Of a stretch of DNA of 64,000 bases, positions 14,240-23,474 are shown piece after piece. Position numbers and translations under genes: made by a program. Position 1 is the first letter of the stretch. Each line of letters starts with the position of its first letter. A model generated the notes under the pieces. It ran no database searches. It saw only the letters and a program-made list of their open reading frames with translations, and was not told the origin of the DNA. The stretch is from Hydrogenophaga flava NBRC 102514 (lineage in GTDB: Bacteria > Pseudomonadota > Gammaproteobacteria > Burkholderiales > Burkholderiaceae_C): positions 304,380-368,379 of the forward strand of contig NZ_BCTF01000001.1 in assembly GCF_001571145.1 (NCBI RefSeq), read 5' to 3'.

Positions 14240-17200
14240 ATGAGCGCAATCCACCCCTTCCCTGGGAACAAAGCCAGAAAGACACCTGACGAACAGAAGG
14301 CGTCTGATCGCGAGCGCGCGCTCGAAGCCGAGGTGCAGGCCCTGCGCGCCGAACTCGCCCAGCTGCGGCGCCACACCCCATTGGCCGGACCGGACAACGG
14401 CGCGCACAGCGAATCGTCGGACCCCTACAGCACGATTCTTGCGGCGCTCAACAACGTCTTCCCGATCGGCATGTTCCGCATCGATGCGAAGGGCAAGCTG
14501 CAGCAGGTCGATCCGATGCTGCAGCAGATCTTTGGTCTGCCGCAGCAGGAGTTCACCGATTTCGGATGGATGCGCTGCGTGCATCCGGACGACCTGGCAA
14601 CGGTGCAGAAGCACTGGAGCGAGGACGTGGCCAGCGCCAAGGCCACCAGTCTGGAGTTCCGCATCATCCGTCCGGGCAGCGAGACCATCACCCACCTGGT
14701 GGCACGCAACATGCCCCAGTTCGACGACCAGGGCCGACTGAGCAGTCAGCTGGGTTTCGTGCAGGATGTCAGCCAGCTGCGCAAGCTGGAAGCGGAAGCC
14801 CGCATCAAGGACGAGCTCAACCGCCAGATCATTGCCAGCAGCCCGGACTGCACCAAGGTGCTCGACCTGCAGGGCCGCGTGCTGCAGATGACCGCCCGCG
14901 GCTGCGAGCTGGTGGAGGTCGATGATTTTGAGCAGGTCCGGGGCAGCGACTGGACCACCTGGTGGCCCGAAGACGGTCGGAACCTCGCTCGCTCGGCGCT
15001 CGACCAGGCGCGCAGCGCCGGCAGCGCACGCTTTGTGGCCTTCGGCAACACGTTCAAGGGCTCGTCCAGGTGGTGGGACACCGTGGTCTCACCGATCACC
15101 GACAGCGATGGCCAGCCGGTGATGCTGCTGGCCGTGTCGCGCGACATCTCCGAGACCTACGAACAGCAGCACCAGATCCGGCAGCTCAACAGCGAGCTGG
15201 AAACCCGCGTGCAGGAACGGACCAGCCAGCTGGCGGCGGTCAACGCACGGCTTCGGCAGACGCTGCAGGACGCCCAGACGCTCTACGACAAAGCCCCTTG
15301 CGGCTACCACTCGGTGGACGCCAACGGCATCTTCGTCCTGATCAACCAGACCGAGCTGGACTGGCTGGGATACACCCGGGAGGAAGTCATCGGCAAGATG
15401 ACCTTCCGCGAACACGTGCTCCAGGCGGACCTGCCGATGATCAAAGACCGGCTGCAGCGCCTGATGCGTGGTGAAAAGCTGGAGTCGACCGAACTGGGCC
15501 TGCGCCGTCGCGACGGCTCGACCTTCGTGGCACTGCTCAGCAGTACGGCCGTGGTCGATGAGCAGGGACGGTTCGTCCGCACCAACAACACCCTGGTGGA
15601 CATCTCGGCGCGCAAGCTGGCCGAACACGCCCTGCAGGCGCAGCGCAACTTCCTGCAGACGGTCACCAACACGGTGCCCGTGCAGCTGGCGTTCTACGAC
15701 CACGATCTGATCTGCCGCTTTGCCAACGCCAGCTACGCCCGCTGGCTGGGTTCCGAGTCGGCCAGCCTGATTGGTCTGCACCTGCGCGACATCGCCAGGC
15801 CCGAAGACTTTGCAACAGCCGGCGCGCGACTGGAAGCCGCGATGCGCGGCGAGCCCCAGCACTTCGAAGGCTTGCGCCGCTTCCCGGACGGCCACGAGTT
15901 CTACGCGAGCATCGAGTACACGCCGTACGTTGAGAACGGTCAGGTGCAGGGACTGATCATCCAGATGGTCGACATCACCGAGCGCAAGGCCTCGGAGGAC
16001 CGTGTGCAGAGCACCAACCTGCAGCTGGCCGATGCCCTGCAGCAGGCGCAGGCGCTCTACAACCAGGCGCCCTGCGGCTACCACTCGCTCAATGCCGACG
16101 GCGTGTACGAGTCGATCAACGACACCGAGCTGCAGTGGCTGGGCTACGAGCGCGACGAGGTCATCGGCCGGCTGAGCTACCGCGATGTGGTCCTGCCCTC
16201 GCGTGTGCCGCTGCTGGAAGACCGCATGGCGCGGCTGATCCGTGAAGGGGTGCTGGCCGGCGCCGAATACGAGATGCGCCGCAAGGACGGCTCGGTGTTC
16301 CACGCGCTGCTGTCCTCTGCGGCCGTGCGCGACGAGCAGGGGCGCTTCCTGCGCAGCAACACCACGGTGGTGGACATCACCCAGCGCAGGCAGGCCGAAC
16401 TGGCGCTGCGCGAGAACCAGCGCTTCCTGCAGACGGTGACCAACCATGTTCCCGGCGTGATCGCCTACCTGGACGCCATGCTCAGGTTCCGGTTCGCCAA
16501 CGAGGAGCACCGCCGCCTCTATGGTCTGGACCCGGCACGCATCCTCGGACTGCACATCAGCGAGTGCCTGCCGGCCGCCATCTGGCAGGAGGTCCAGCCC
16601 TGGTACCAGGCAGCCCTGGACGGACAGGTCCAGCACTACGAGGCCTGGCGGCGGACCGTGAGCGGCGAGGACCTCTACATCCGGGCCACCCTGCTGCCAG
16701 ACATCTACGAAGGCCTGGTGCAGGGCATCACCGTCCAGATCATCGACATCACCGAACGCAAGCGCATCGAGGAACGCGTGAACCAGCTCAACGACGAGCT
16801 GGAGATGCGGATCCGCGAACGGTCGATGGAGCTGCTGGAGAGCGAGCAGCGCTTCCGCCTGATGGCGGACAACCTGCGCGACTACAGCATCTATTTTCTG
16901 GACGCCCAGGGCTGCATCACCGACTGGACCGACAGCGCCCAGCGCATGGAGGGCTACTCGCCCTCCGAGATGCTCGGGCAGCACTACGCCAAGCTGCTGC
17001 AGCCGGACAACCCGGACGAGGCATCGAACATCGCCGCTCAGATGCTGCGCATGGCGGCTTCGCGGGGCCAGCACGAGCTGCACACCTGGCAAACGCGCAA
17101 GGACGGCTCGCGCTACTGGGCCCACTCGATCCTGATCGCGCTGCGGGACGACAGCGGCGAGCTGCGCGGCTTCTCCAAGATCAGCCGCGACATGACCGAC

Positions 17201-18019
17201 GCCAAGCGGCTGGACGACCTGATGCGCAACATCAACGACGAGCTGGAGAACCGGGTCGTCGAGCGCACCGAACAGCTGCTGGCCGCCAACAAGGACCTGG
17301 AGTCCTTCTCCTATTCGGTCTCGCACGACCTGCGCTCACCGCTGCGCCACATCTCCAGCTTCGTGAGCCTGCTGGAAGAGCACCTGGCCGACAAGGGCGA
17401 CGACACCACACAGCGCTACCTGGGCACCATCGGCAACTCGGCGCGCCACATGAGCCAGCTCATCGACGGCCTGCTGGCGTTCTCGCGCCTGGGCCGCTCG
17501 GCGGTCAACGTGATGCCCGTGGACTTCACCATGCTGGTCGAGGCGGTGGTCAGCCAGATCGCGCACGACACCGAAGGCCGCGTGGTCGACTGGGTCGTGG
17601 CACCCGACCTGCCGGTGGTCCAGGGCGACGCGCTGCTGCTGCGCGAGGTCTGGGCCAACCTGCTGGGCAATGCCTTCAAGTACACCCGCCCCCGCGAACG
17701 CGCCCGCATCGAGGTCGGCTGGAGCGTCGACCCCGCCGTGGGCTACACCTTCTACGTCAAGGACAACGGTGTCGGGTTCGACACCAAGTACGCGCAGAAG
17801 CTGTTCGGCGTTTTCCAGCGCCTGCACCGGGCCTCGGAATTCGAGGGCACCGGCATAGGGCTGGCGCTCACCCGACGCATTCTCGAACGCCACGGTGGTA
17901 GCATTTGGGCCGAGAGCCAACAGGGTGAAGGCAGCACGTTCCACTTCTCGCTGCCTTTTGAAGGCTGCAGCCCATCAGACTCGTCGCACGACTCCATACC
18001 TTCGGTCCTGGAACCATGA
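14240..18019 (+). CDS. Soluble multi-PAS sensor histidine kinase
   Basis: The 1259-residue product has no membrane segment. After a charged coiled-coil-like start (about 10-50) come about seven PAS units, starting near residues 70, 190, 347, 470, 605, 728 and 869. A HisKA segment follows with phospho-acceptor His1029 (SYSVSHDLRSPLRH), then a HATPase domain with NLLGNAFKYT, KDNGVGFD and GTGIGLALTRRIL. This is the phytochrome-like kinase subclass. PAS pairs 3-4 and 5-6 are copies of one another (see the repeat entry). Helical linkers containing ELETRVQERT-type segments join the modules. The stop overlaps the ATG of the response regulator by 4 bp, so the two are coupled and almost surely partners. 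The sensed signal is unknown. Confidence 0.88.
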   Translation: MSAIHPFPGNKARKTPDEQKASDRERALEAEVQALRAELAQLRRHTPLAGPDNGAHSESSDPYSTILAALNNVFPIGMFRIDAKGKLQQVDPMLQQIFGLPQQEFTDFGWMRCVHPDDLATVQKHWSEDVASAKATSLEFRIIRPGSETITHLVARNMPQFDDQGRLSSQLGFVQDVSQLRKLEAEARIKDELNRQIIASSPDCTKVLDLQGRVLQMTARGCELVEVDDFEQVRGSDWTTWWPEDGRNLARSALDQARSAGSARFVAFGNTFKGSSRWWDTVVSPITDSDGQPVMLLAVSRDISETYEQQHQIRQLNSELETRVQERTSQLAAVNARLRQTLQDAQTLYDKAPCGYHSVDANGIFVLINQTELDWLGYTREEVIGKMTFREHVLQADLPMIKDRLQRLMRGEKLESTELGLRRRDGSTFVALLSSTAVVDEQGRFVRTNNTLVDISARKLAEHALQAQRNFLQTVTNTVPVQLAFYDHDLICRFANASYARWLGSESASLIGLHLRDIARPEDFATAGARLEAAMRGEPQHFEGLRRFPDGHEFYASIEYTPYVENGQVQGLIIQMVDITERKASEDRVQSTNLQLADALQQAQALYNQAPCGYHSLNADGVYESINDTELQWLGYERDEVIGRLSYRDVVLPSRVPLLEDRMARLIREGVLAGAEYEMRRKDGSVFHALLSSAAVRDEQGRFLRSNTTVVDITQRRQAELALRENQRFLQTVTNHVPGVIAYLDAMLRFRFANEEHRRLYGLDPARILGLHISECLPAAIWQEVQPWYQAALDGQVQHYEAWRRTVSGEDLYIRATLLPDIYEGLVQGITVQIIDITERKRIEERVNQLNDELEMRIRERSMELLESEQRFRLMADNLRDYSIYFLDAQGCITDWTDSAQRMEGYSPSEMLGQHYAKLLQPDNPDEASNIAAQMLRMAASRGQHELHTWQTRKDGSRYWAHSILIALRDDSGELRGFSKISRDMTDAKRLDDLMRNINDELENRVVERTEQLLAANKDLESFSYSVSHDLRSPLRHISSFVSLLEEHLADKGDDTTQRYLGTIGNSARHMSQLIDGLLAFSRLGRSAVNVMPVDFTMLVEAVVSQIAHDTEGRVVDWVVAPDLPVVQGDALLLREVWANLLGNAFKYTRPRERARIEVGWSVDPAVGYTFYVKDNGVGFDTKYAQKLFGVFQRLHRASEFEGTGIGLALTRRILERHGGSIWAESQQGEGSTFHFSLPFEGCSPSDSSHDSIPSVLEP
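15281..16828 (+). repeat. Tandem 774-bp duplication (258 codons) within the PAS kinase gene
   Basis: Block 1 (15281-16054) and block 2 (16055-16828) each encode a PAS pair. Both open with a Leu-Tyr segment followed by APCGYHS (CTCTAC at 15281 and 16055), and both contain a FLQTVTN segment (TTCCTG at 15650 and 16424). Both landmarks are offset by exactly 774 bp, so the duplication is in frame. The copies have diverged at the protein level, so it is not recent. The outer edges are approximate. Confidence 0.8.
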
Positions 18020-18501
18020 ACAAGAACGCTGAAGCCATCCTGCTGGTCGAGGACAACCCGGACGACGCAGAACTGACCAAACTGGCGCTGGCCCGCCATG
18101 GACTCGACGGGCGCGTGACCCACGTCTCCGACGGCATGCAGGCGCTGGACTACCTGTACCGGCGCGACGACTTCGCCGACCGTCCGGGCGGCAATCCCGT
18201 GCTGGTGTTGCTGGACCTGAAGATGCCCCTGCTCGACGGCATCGGCGTGCTCAAGGAAATCAAGGGTTCGGACACCCTGCACAACATTCCTGTGGTGGTG
18301 CTGACCTCGTCCACCGAGCCCAGCGACCTGCAGCGCGCCTACGAAGCTGGCACCAACGCCTACATCGCCAAACCCACGGAATTTGCGCAGTTCCTCAGTG
18401 CGATGAAACACGTCTGCGAGTTCTGGATCAACATCAACCAGACCGCACCGCAATCCCCCAGCGCCGGCGTGCGCTCCACCTCGTTCGGCGACCTGCACTG
18501 A
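18016..18501 (+). CDS. Single-domain response regulator, Rcp1-like
   Basis: The 161-residue receiver-only protein has the acidic pair in VEDNPDDAEL (residues 11-20), the phospho-acceptor Asp67 in LVLLDLKMPLLDG, a switch Thr/Ser near residues 97-99, and Lys119 in YIAKP. The DNPDDAELT pattern and the lack of an output domain place it with Rcp1-type regulators that partner phytochrome-like kinases. With no DNA-binding domain it should act by protein contact or as a phosphorelay step. Its ATG overlaps the stop of the multi-PAS kinase. It ends with a short flexible tail (about 145-161). Confidence 0.9.
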   Translation: MNKNAEAILLVEDNPDDAELTKLALARHGLDGRVTHVSDGMQALDYLYRRDDFADRPGGNPVLVLLDLKMPLLDGIGVLKEIKGSDTLHNIPVVVLTSSTEPSDLQRAYEAGTNAYIAKPTEFAQFLSAMKHVCEFWININQTAPQSPSAGVRSTSFGDLH

Positions 18502-18520
18502 CCGCGGGGCCTGCCCGCGG
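18502..18520. terminator. G/C hairpin between convergent genes
   Basis: CCGCGGG and CCCGCGG form a 7-bp stem with a 5-base loop directly after the response-regulator stop codon and 8 bp from the 3' end of the convergent carboxyltransferase gene. It has no T-run, so it would be at best a partial, bidirectional terminator or RNA-stabilising hairpin. Confidence 0.4.
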
Positions 18521-18527
18521 CGCGCAG

Positions 18528-20348
18528 CTACCAGGTGTCGATGCCGCCACGTGTGGGCGGTGCGGCCACCTTTGAGCCGGCCAGCCCCCGGACCAGCCAG
18601 GCCCGTGTGTCGGCCGGGTCGATCACCGCATCAATCTCCAGCGTGCTGGCCATCTCGGTCGCCGCCCCGCGCGCCACCATCTGCGCCAGCAGCGACTGGA
18701 ACAGGGCCTCGCGCTGCGGTCCCTCGGGCACCGCCTTCAGCTCCTTGCGGTAACCCAGCCGCACCGCGCCCTCCAGCCCCATGGCGCCGAACTCGGCCGA
18801 CGGCCAGGCGACCGTGAAGACCGGCGCATGAAAGCCGCCGGCCGTCATGCCCATCGCCCCCAGTCCATAGCCCTTGCGCATCACCACCGCGAACACCGGC
18901 ACGCGCAGGTGGGCCGCGCGCACGAACAGGCGGCTGACGTGCCGCACCTGGGCTGTGGCCTCGGTGGCCGGACCGACCATGAAGCCTGGCGTGTCCACCA
19001 GGCTGACGATGGGCAGGCCGTGCGCATCGCACAGCTGCATGAAGCGGGCAGCCTTGTCGGCCGCGTCAGCGTCGATGGCGCCGCCCTGGTGCAGCGGGTT
19101 GTTGGCCATCAGGCCCACCGGACGGCCTTCGATGCGGCCCAGCGCCGAGTGGATGCCAGCGCCAAAGCCGGTGCGCAACGGCAGCAGGCTGCCCACATCG
19201 ACCAGCCCCGCCATCGCGGCCCGGCTGTCGTAGGCGCGCACCCGGTTCTCGGGCACCACGTCGCGCAAGGCCTGCGGATCGGGAGCCGTCCAGCCGGTCG
19301 TGCAGCCCTGGAAGAACGACAGGTAATGCTTCGCGGCCGCGACCGCCCCGGCCTCGTCGTCCACCAGGATGTCGATCACGCCGTTGGTGTGCTGCACGTC
19401 CGAAGGCCCGATCTCCTCGGGCCGGAACACGCCGAGACCACCGCCTTCGACCATCGCCGGGCCGCCCATGCCGATGTTGCTACCGCGGGTGGCGATGACC
19501 ACGTCGCTGCAACCCAGCAGGGCCGCGTTGCCGGCGAAGCAGCGTCCGGCCGCGATGCCGACCACCGGCACCTGGCCGGACAGCTTCGCGAACGCGGCGA
19601 AGGTGCCGACGTGCAGCCCGGCGACGATCGGCATGTCGGTGTCGCCCGGGCGCCCACCCCCACCCTCGGCGAACAGCACCACGGGCAGCTTCTGCGCCAG
19701 GGCAACGCCCAGCAGGCGGTCGGTCTTGGCGTGGTTGCGCATGCCTTGCGTGCCGGCCAGCACGGTCGCGTCATAGGCCATTACCACGGTGCGCGAACGC
19801 TCCGCGCCAAACTCGGCGCCATTGACCGAGCCGATGCCGGTCACCATGCCGTCGGCGGGCGTGTTCGCGATCAGGTCCTCGGCGCTGCGGCGGCTGCGCT
19901 GCGCCGCCACGGCCAGTGCGCCGTACTCGATGAACGAGCTCTCGTCGCACAGGTCCGCGATGTTCTCGCGCGTCGTGCGCAGCCCCAGCGCATGGCGTTT
20001 GGCCACCGCCTCCGGTCGGGAGGTGTCGAGCAGAAAGCGTTCGCGATCGCGCAGTCGGGCCAGATCGGCCCGCCCGGTGGCGCTGGCAGCCACGGCCTCC
20101 GGTGCGGCGGGCTGTGGGATCGGGTCAGATGCCGCAGGCCCGAGGACCAGCAAGGCGTCCCCCTCGTGCACCACATCGCCCACGGCGCAGAACACCTCGG
20201 CAACCTGCCCTGCGGCCACGGCACGCAGCTCGTGCTCCATTTTCATGGCCTCGACGATGACCAGGGCGTCGCCGGCCCGCACCGCGTCGCCCACCGACAC
20301 GCAAATCTCGACGACCTGGGACTGCAGCGGAGCGCAAAAGGGTTTCAT
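18528..20348 (-). CDS. Biotinyl domain-carboxyltransferase fusion (acyl-CoA carboxylase type)
   Basis: The 606-residue product starts with a complete biotin/lipoyl attachment domain (about 1-70) with biotin-acceptor Lys36 in VEAMKMEHE. A linker follows (about 72-95), then a full carboxyltransferase of the AccD/PccB kind (about 95-590), with GGGGRPGDTDMPIVAGLHVG, GCSDVVIATRGSNIGMGGP and VDTPGFMVGPATEATAQVRH. Together these parts would carry carboxybiotin and pass the carboxyl group to an acyl-CoA. No biotin carboxylase gene is nearby, so that subunit must come from elsewhere. Putting the biotinyl domain at the N terminus of the carboxyltransferase is unusual; it more often follows the biotin carboxylase. 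The acyl-CoA substrate cannot be read. The gene is convergent with the response regulator. Confidence 0.82.
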   Translation of the reverse strand: MKPFCAPLQSQVVEICVSVGDAVRAGDALVIVEAMKMEHELRAVAAGQVAEVFCAVGDVVHEGDALLVLGPAASDPIPQPAAPEAVAASATGRADLARLRDRERFLLDTSRPEAVAKRHALGLRTTRENIADLCDESSFIEYGALAVAAQRSRRSAEDLIANTPADGMVTGIGSVNGAEFGAERSRTVVMAYDATVLAGTQGMRNHAKTDRLLGVALAQKLPVVLFAEGGGGRPGDTDMPIVAGLHVGTFAAFAKLSGQVPVVGIAAGRCFAGNAALLGCSDVVIATRGSNIGMGGPAMVEGGGLGVFRPEEIGPSDVQHTNGVIDILVDDEAGAVAAAKHYLSFFQGCTTGWTAPDPQALRDVVPENRVRAYDSRAAMAGLVDVGSLLPLRTGFGAGIHSALGRIEGRPVGLMANNPLHQGGAIDADAADKAARFMQLCDAHGLPIVSLVDTPGFMVGPATEATAQVRHVSRLFVRAAHLRVPVFAVVMRKGYGLGAMGMTAGGFHAPVFTVAWPSAEFGAMGLEGAVRLGYRKELKAVPEGPQREALFQSLLAQMVARGAATEMASTLEIDAVIDPADTRAWLVRGLAGSKVAAPPTRGGIDTW

Positions 20349-20404
20349 GGGCGGGATTGTTCCGCCGGCACCCGCCGCCCCCGGTCAAGCGCGCGACATG
20401 GCGC

Positions 20405-23368
20405 TCAGCCCGCGAACAGCGCCACATTGCCGCCTGCGGCGGTGGTGTTGATGGTCAGGGTCTGTTCGGCGCAGAAGCGCAGCAGGTAGTTCGGGCCGCC
20501 GGCCTTGGGGCCGGTGCCGCTCAGGCCTTCGCCGCCGAAGGGCTGCACGCCCACCACGGCGCCGATCATGTTGCGGTTGACGTAGACGTTGCCCACCCGA
20601 GCCGCCGCGGCCAGCGCCTGCGCGCGGCTGTCGATGCGGGTCTGGATGCCCAGCGTCAGCCCATAGCCCAGGGCGTTGATCTGACGGATCACGTCCATGG
20701 GCTCCCCACCCCAGCGCACCACCTGCAGCACCGGGCCGAAGATCTCCTGCGTCACCTCGGCGATGGCCTTCACCTCGAACATCTGTGGCGCGATCAGGTT
20801 GGGCATCGCTGGTTTCGCCGGCGCATCCGGCAGCAAGGGCTTGGCACTGCCGCGCAGGCGCGCGACATGGCGCTGGATGTTGTCAAACGCCTCGGCGTCG
20901 ATCACCGGGCCGAGGTCAGTCGCCAGCTGCGCCGGATCGCCCGCCACCAGCTCTTTCGCGGCTCCCTGGATCATCTCGATCACGCCGTCGGCAATCGCCT
21001 CGTGCACGCACAGCAGCCGCAGAGCCGAGCAGCGCTGGCCCGCGCTGCGGAAGGCGCTTTGCACCACCGCGTCGGCCACCTGTTCGGGCAGGGCCGTGCT
21101 GTCCACCAGCATGGCGTTGATGCCGCCGGTTTCGGCGATCAGCGGAACGATGGGGCCGTCCTTGGCGGCCAGCGCGCGCTGGATGATCTTGGCCACCTGG
21201 GTCGAGCCGGTGAACACCACGCCGGCCACGCCGGGCGCCGCCACCAGGGCCGCACCCACCGTCTCGCCGGTACCGTGCAACAGCTGCAGCGCGTCGGCCG
21301 GGATGCCGGCGGCGTGCAGCAACTTCACGGCTTCCAGCGCGGCCGCCGGGGTCTGCTCGGCGGGCTTGGCCAGCACCGTGTTGCCGGTGGCCAGCGCGGC
21401 CGCGACCTGGCCCATGAAGATGGCCAGCGGGAAGTTCCAGGGGCTGATGCAGACCCAGGCGCCGCGGCCTTCCAGCCGCAGCGTGTTGCTCTCGCCCGTG
21501 GGGCCGGGCAGGGTCTGCGGCGCCTGCACGCGCTCGGCCTCGTTGGCGTAGTAGCGCAGGAAGTCCACCGCCTCGCGCACCTCGGACACGGCGTCGCCCC
21601 AGGTCTTGTGCGCCTCTTTCACCAGCAGGGCGCAGAAGCGCGGCAGCGCGGCGTCCAGTGCGTCGGCGGCGACGCGCAGCACGGCCGCACGTTGCGCCAC
21701 CGGTGTGTGGTTCCATTGGTGGAAGGCGGCGACGGCACGGGCCACTGCCTCGGTGGCATCACCGGCACGGGCCTCCGCCACCACCGGCACGGCACAGGCC
21801 GCGTGCGCCGCCAGCAGCTCGTCGCGCTGGGCGATCACGGTCAGGTCGCGGCCGCTGCTGTTGGCGCGTGCGGCGCCATACAGGTCCATCGGCATCGGCA
21901 GCGAGGCCATCGGCTCCAGCCGCAGCGGCGAAATCAGCAGCTCGTCCATGCCCACCGACTCATCGGCCAGCTGGTGCACGAAGGAGGAGTTGGCGCCGTT
22001 CTCCAGCAGGCGGCGCACCAGGTAAGCCAGCAGGTCGCGGTGCGCGCCCACCGGGGCGTAGACGCGGCAGCTCACCAGCGGGTTCTTCAGCACCTCGCGG
22101 TAGATGCCCTCGCCCATGCCGTGCAGTCTTTGAAGTTCAAACGGCACAGCCTGGCGCGCGCCCATCTGCAAGATGGCCGCGATGGTGCCCGCGTTGTGCG
22201 TGGCGAACTGCGGAAAGATCGCGTCGGGTGCGTCCAGCAGCGCCTTGGCGCAGGCCAGGTAGCTCACGTCGGTGTGGTGCTTGTGGGTGAACACCGGGTA
22301 GGCGGGCAGGCCCTGTTCCTGCGCACGCTTGATCTCCGCGTCCCAGTACGCGCCTTTGACCAGGCGGCACATGAACTTGATGCGGTACTGACGTGCCAGC
22401 GCCGCGATGTGCGCGATCAGCTCGACTGCGCGGGTCTGGTAAGCCTGCATGGCCAGGCCCAGACCCTGCCACTGCGGGCAATGTTCGGCCACCAGCGCGG
22501 CCAGCGCCTCGAACACGTCCAGCGAGAGTTCGAGCCGGTCCACCTCTTCGGCGTCGATGGTCAGGTTGAGGTTGGCCGCCGCCGCCGCGCGGCACAGCGT
22601 CCACACGCGCGGCACCAGCTCGTTCATCACGCGCTCGTGCTGCGCATCTTCGTAGCGCGGGTGCAGGGCGCTGAGCTTGATCGAGATGCCGTCATTCCGT
22701 GCCGGGTGGCGCGCCGGGTCGGCGCCCTGGGCGATGGCGGCGATGGCGTTCTGATAGCTGGCCTGGTAACGCTGTGCGTCGGCCTGGGTGCGGGCACCTT
22801 CGCCCAGCATGTCGTAGCTGAACTGGAGGTTCGGCTGCTTCTTGCGCGCGGCCGTCGCTTCCTTCATGCCTTCGCCAATCGTCTGGCCCAGCACGAACTG
22901 GCGGCCCAGCAGCTGCACCGCGCGCAGCGTGGCCGCCACCACGGTGCGTGCGCCCAGCTTGGCCATCAGGCCCGGCTCGTGGCCGGATTCCGGCAGGAAG
23001 TGCTTGGACATGGCGATCGCGGTGGACGACAGGCGCGCCAGCGTCGAGTCGGCGGCGCCGTCGAAGTCTGCGCGGCCCAGCTGGTCTGCGGTCAGGGCGA
23101 TGGCGGTCTCGGCATCGGGCACGCGCAGAAGGGCCTCGGCCAGGCGCATCAGGGCCAGGCCCTCGGCGCTGGAGATCGGGTACTCCTTGAGCAGGCTTTC
23201 CATGGCCCAGAACGGCGGCGGGTTCTCGCGCACAGCGCGCACCCAGGGCGCGGCCACGTGAGCCGCGGCAGCCCAGTCCAGCGCGCCGTGCAGCGCGGCC
23301 AGACGCTGGGCCACGGTCTCGGCCTCGGGCCGGTAGGGGAAGGGCAGGCGGTCGGTGCTGCGGGGCAT
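20405..23368 (-). CDS. putA: Bifunctional proline dehydrogenase / glutamate semialdehyde dehydrogenase
   Basis: The 987-residue product oxidises proline to glutamate in two steps at the inner face of the membrane. The proline dehydrogenase barrel (about 130-420) contains KLSALHPRYEDA and FMCRLVKGAYWDAEIKRA. The aldehyde dehydrogenase domain (about 510-965) has WNFPLAIFMGQVAAAL, the Glu in AETGGINAML and the catalytic Cys in SAGQRCSALRLL. At this length it lacks the N-terminal ribbon-helix-helix of trifunctional PutA proteins such as that of E. coli, so it does not repress its own operon. The ATG at 23368 has AGGAG 7-8 bp upstream. The divergent Lrp-type gene is the obvious regulator. Confidence 0.93.
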   Translation of the reverse strand: MPRSTDRLPFPYRPEAETVAQRLAALHGALDWAAAAHVAAPWVRAVRENPPPFWAMESLLKEYPISSAEGLALMRLAEALLRVPDAETAIALTADQLGRADFDGAADSTLARLSSTAIAMSKHFLPESGHEPGLMAKLGARTVVAATLRAVQLLGRQFVLGQTIGEGMKEATAARKKQPNLQFSYDMLGEGARTQADAQRYQASYQNAIAAIAQGADPARHPARNDGISIKLSALHPRYEDAQHERVMNELVPRVWTLCRAAAAANLNLTIDAEEVDRLELSLDVFEALAALVAEHCPQWQGLGLAMQAYQTRAVELIAHIAALARQYRIKFMCRLVKGAYWDAEIKRAQEQGLPAYPVFTHKHHTDVSYLACAKALLDAPDAIFPQFATHNAGTIAAILQMGARQAVPFELQRLHGMGEGIYREVLKNPLVSCRVYAPVGAHRDLLAYLVRRLLENGANSSFVHQLADESVGMDELLISPLRLEPMASLPMPMDLYGAARANSSGRDLTVIAQRDELLAAHAACAVPVVAEARAGDATEAVARAVAAFHQWNHTPVAQRAAVLRVAADALDAALPRFCALLVKEAHKTWGDAVSEVREAVDFLRYYANEAERVQAPQTLPGPTGESNTLRLEGRGAWVCISPWNFPLAIFMGQVAAALATGNTVLAKPAEQTPAAALEAVKLLHAAGIPADALQLLHGTGETVGAALVAAPGVAGVVFTGSTQVAKIIQRALAAKDGPIVPLIAETGGINAMLVDSTALPEQVADAVVQSAFRSAGQRCSALRLLCVHEAIADGVIEMIQGAAKELVAGDPAQLATDLGPVIDAEAFDNIQRHVARLRGSAKPLLPDAPAKPAMPNLIAPQMFEVKAIAEVTQEIFGPVLQVVRWGGEPMDVIRQINALGYGLTLGIQTRIDSRAQALAAAARVGNVYVNRNMIGAVVGVQPFGGEGLSGTGPKAGGPNYLLRFCAEQTLTINTTAAGGNVALFAG

Positions 23369-23409
23369 GGCGGATCTCCTGAAACAGGACAAGTTGGTGA
23401 ATGCCCGAA

Positions 23410-23465
23410 GTCTGAAGAAGCAGACGATGAATTTTTCGCTGATTTTTTGATTTAAACCGGATAAT
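23410..23465. promoter_or_regulatory. putA / Lrp-type regulator shared control region
   Basis: This is the only strongly A/T-rich stretch in the 106-bp divergent gap. It holds an inverted repeat GTCTG-N6-CAGAC (23410-23425), two T-rich tracts (23431-23436 and 23443-23448), and GATAAT at 23460-23465, a -10-like box for the regulator 9 bp before its ATG. A/T-rich tracts of this sort suit Lrp-family binding. Binding is inferred. Confidence 0.45.
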
Positions 23466-23474
23466 TCACTACCC

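Noticed and set aside
20357..23455. Open frame of about 1030 codons opposite putA
   Set aside because: Shadow of putA; composition is His/Gln/Arg-rich and without domain features.
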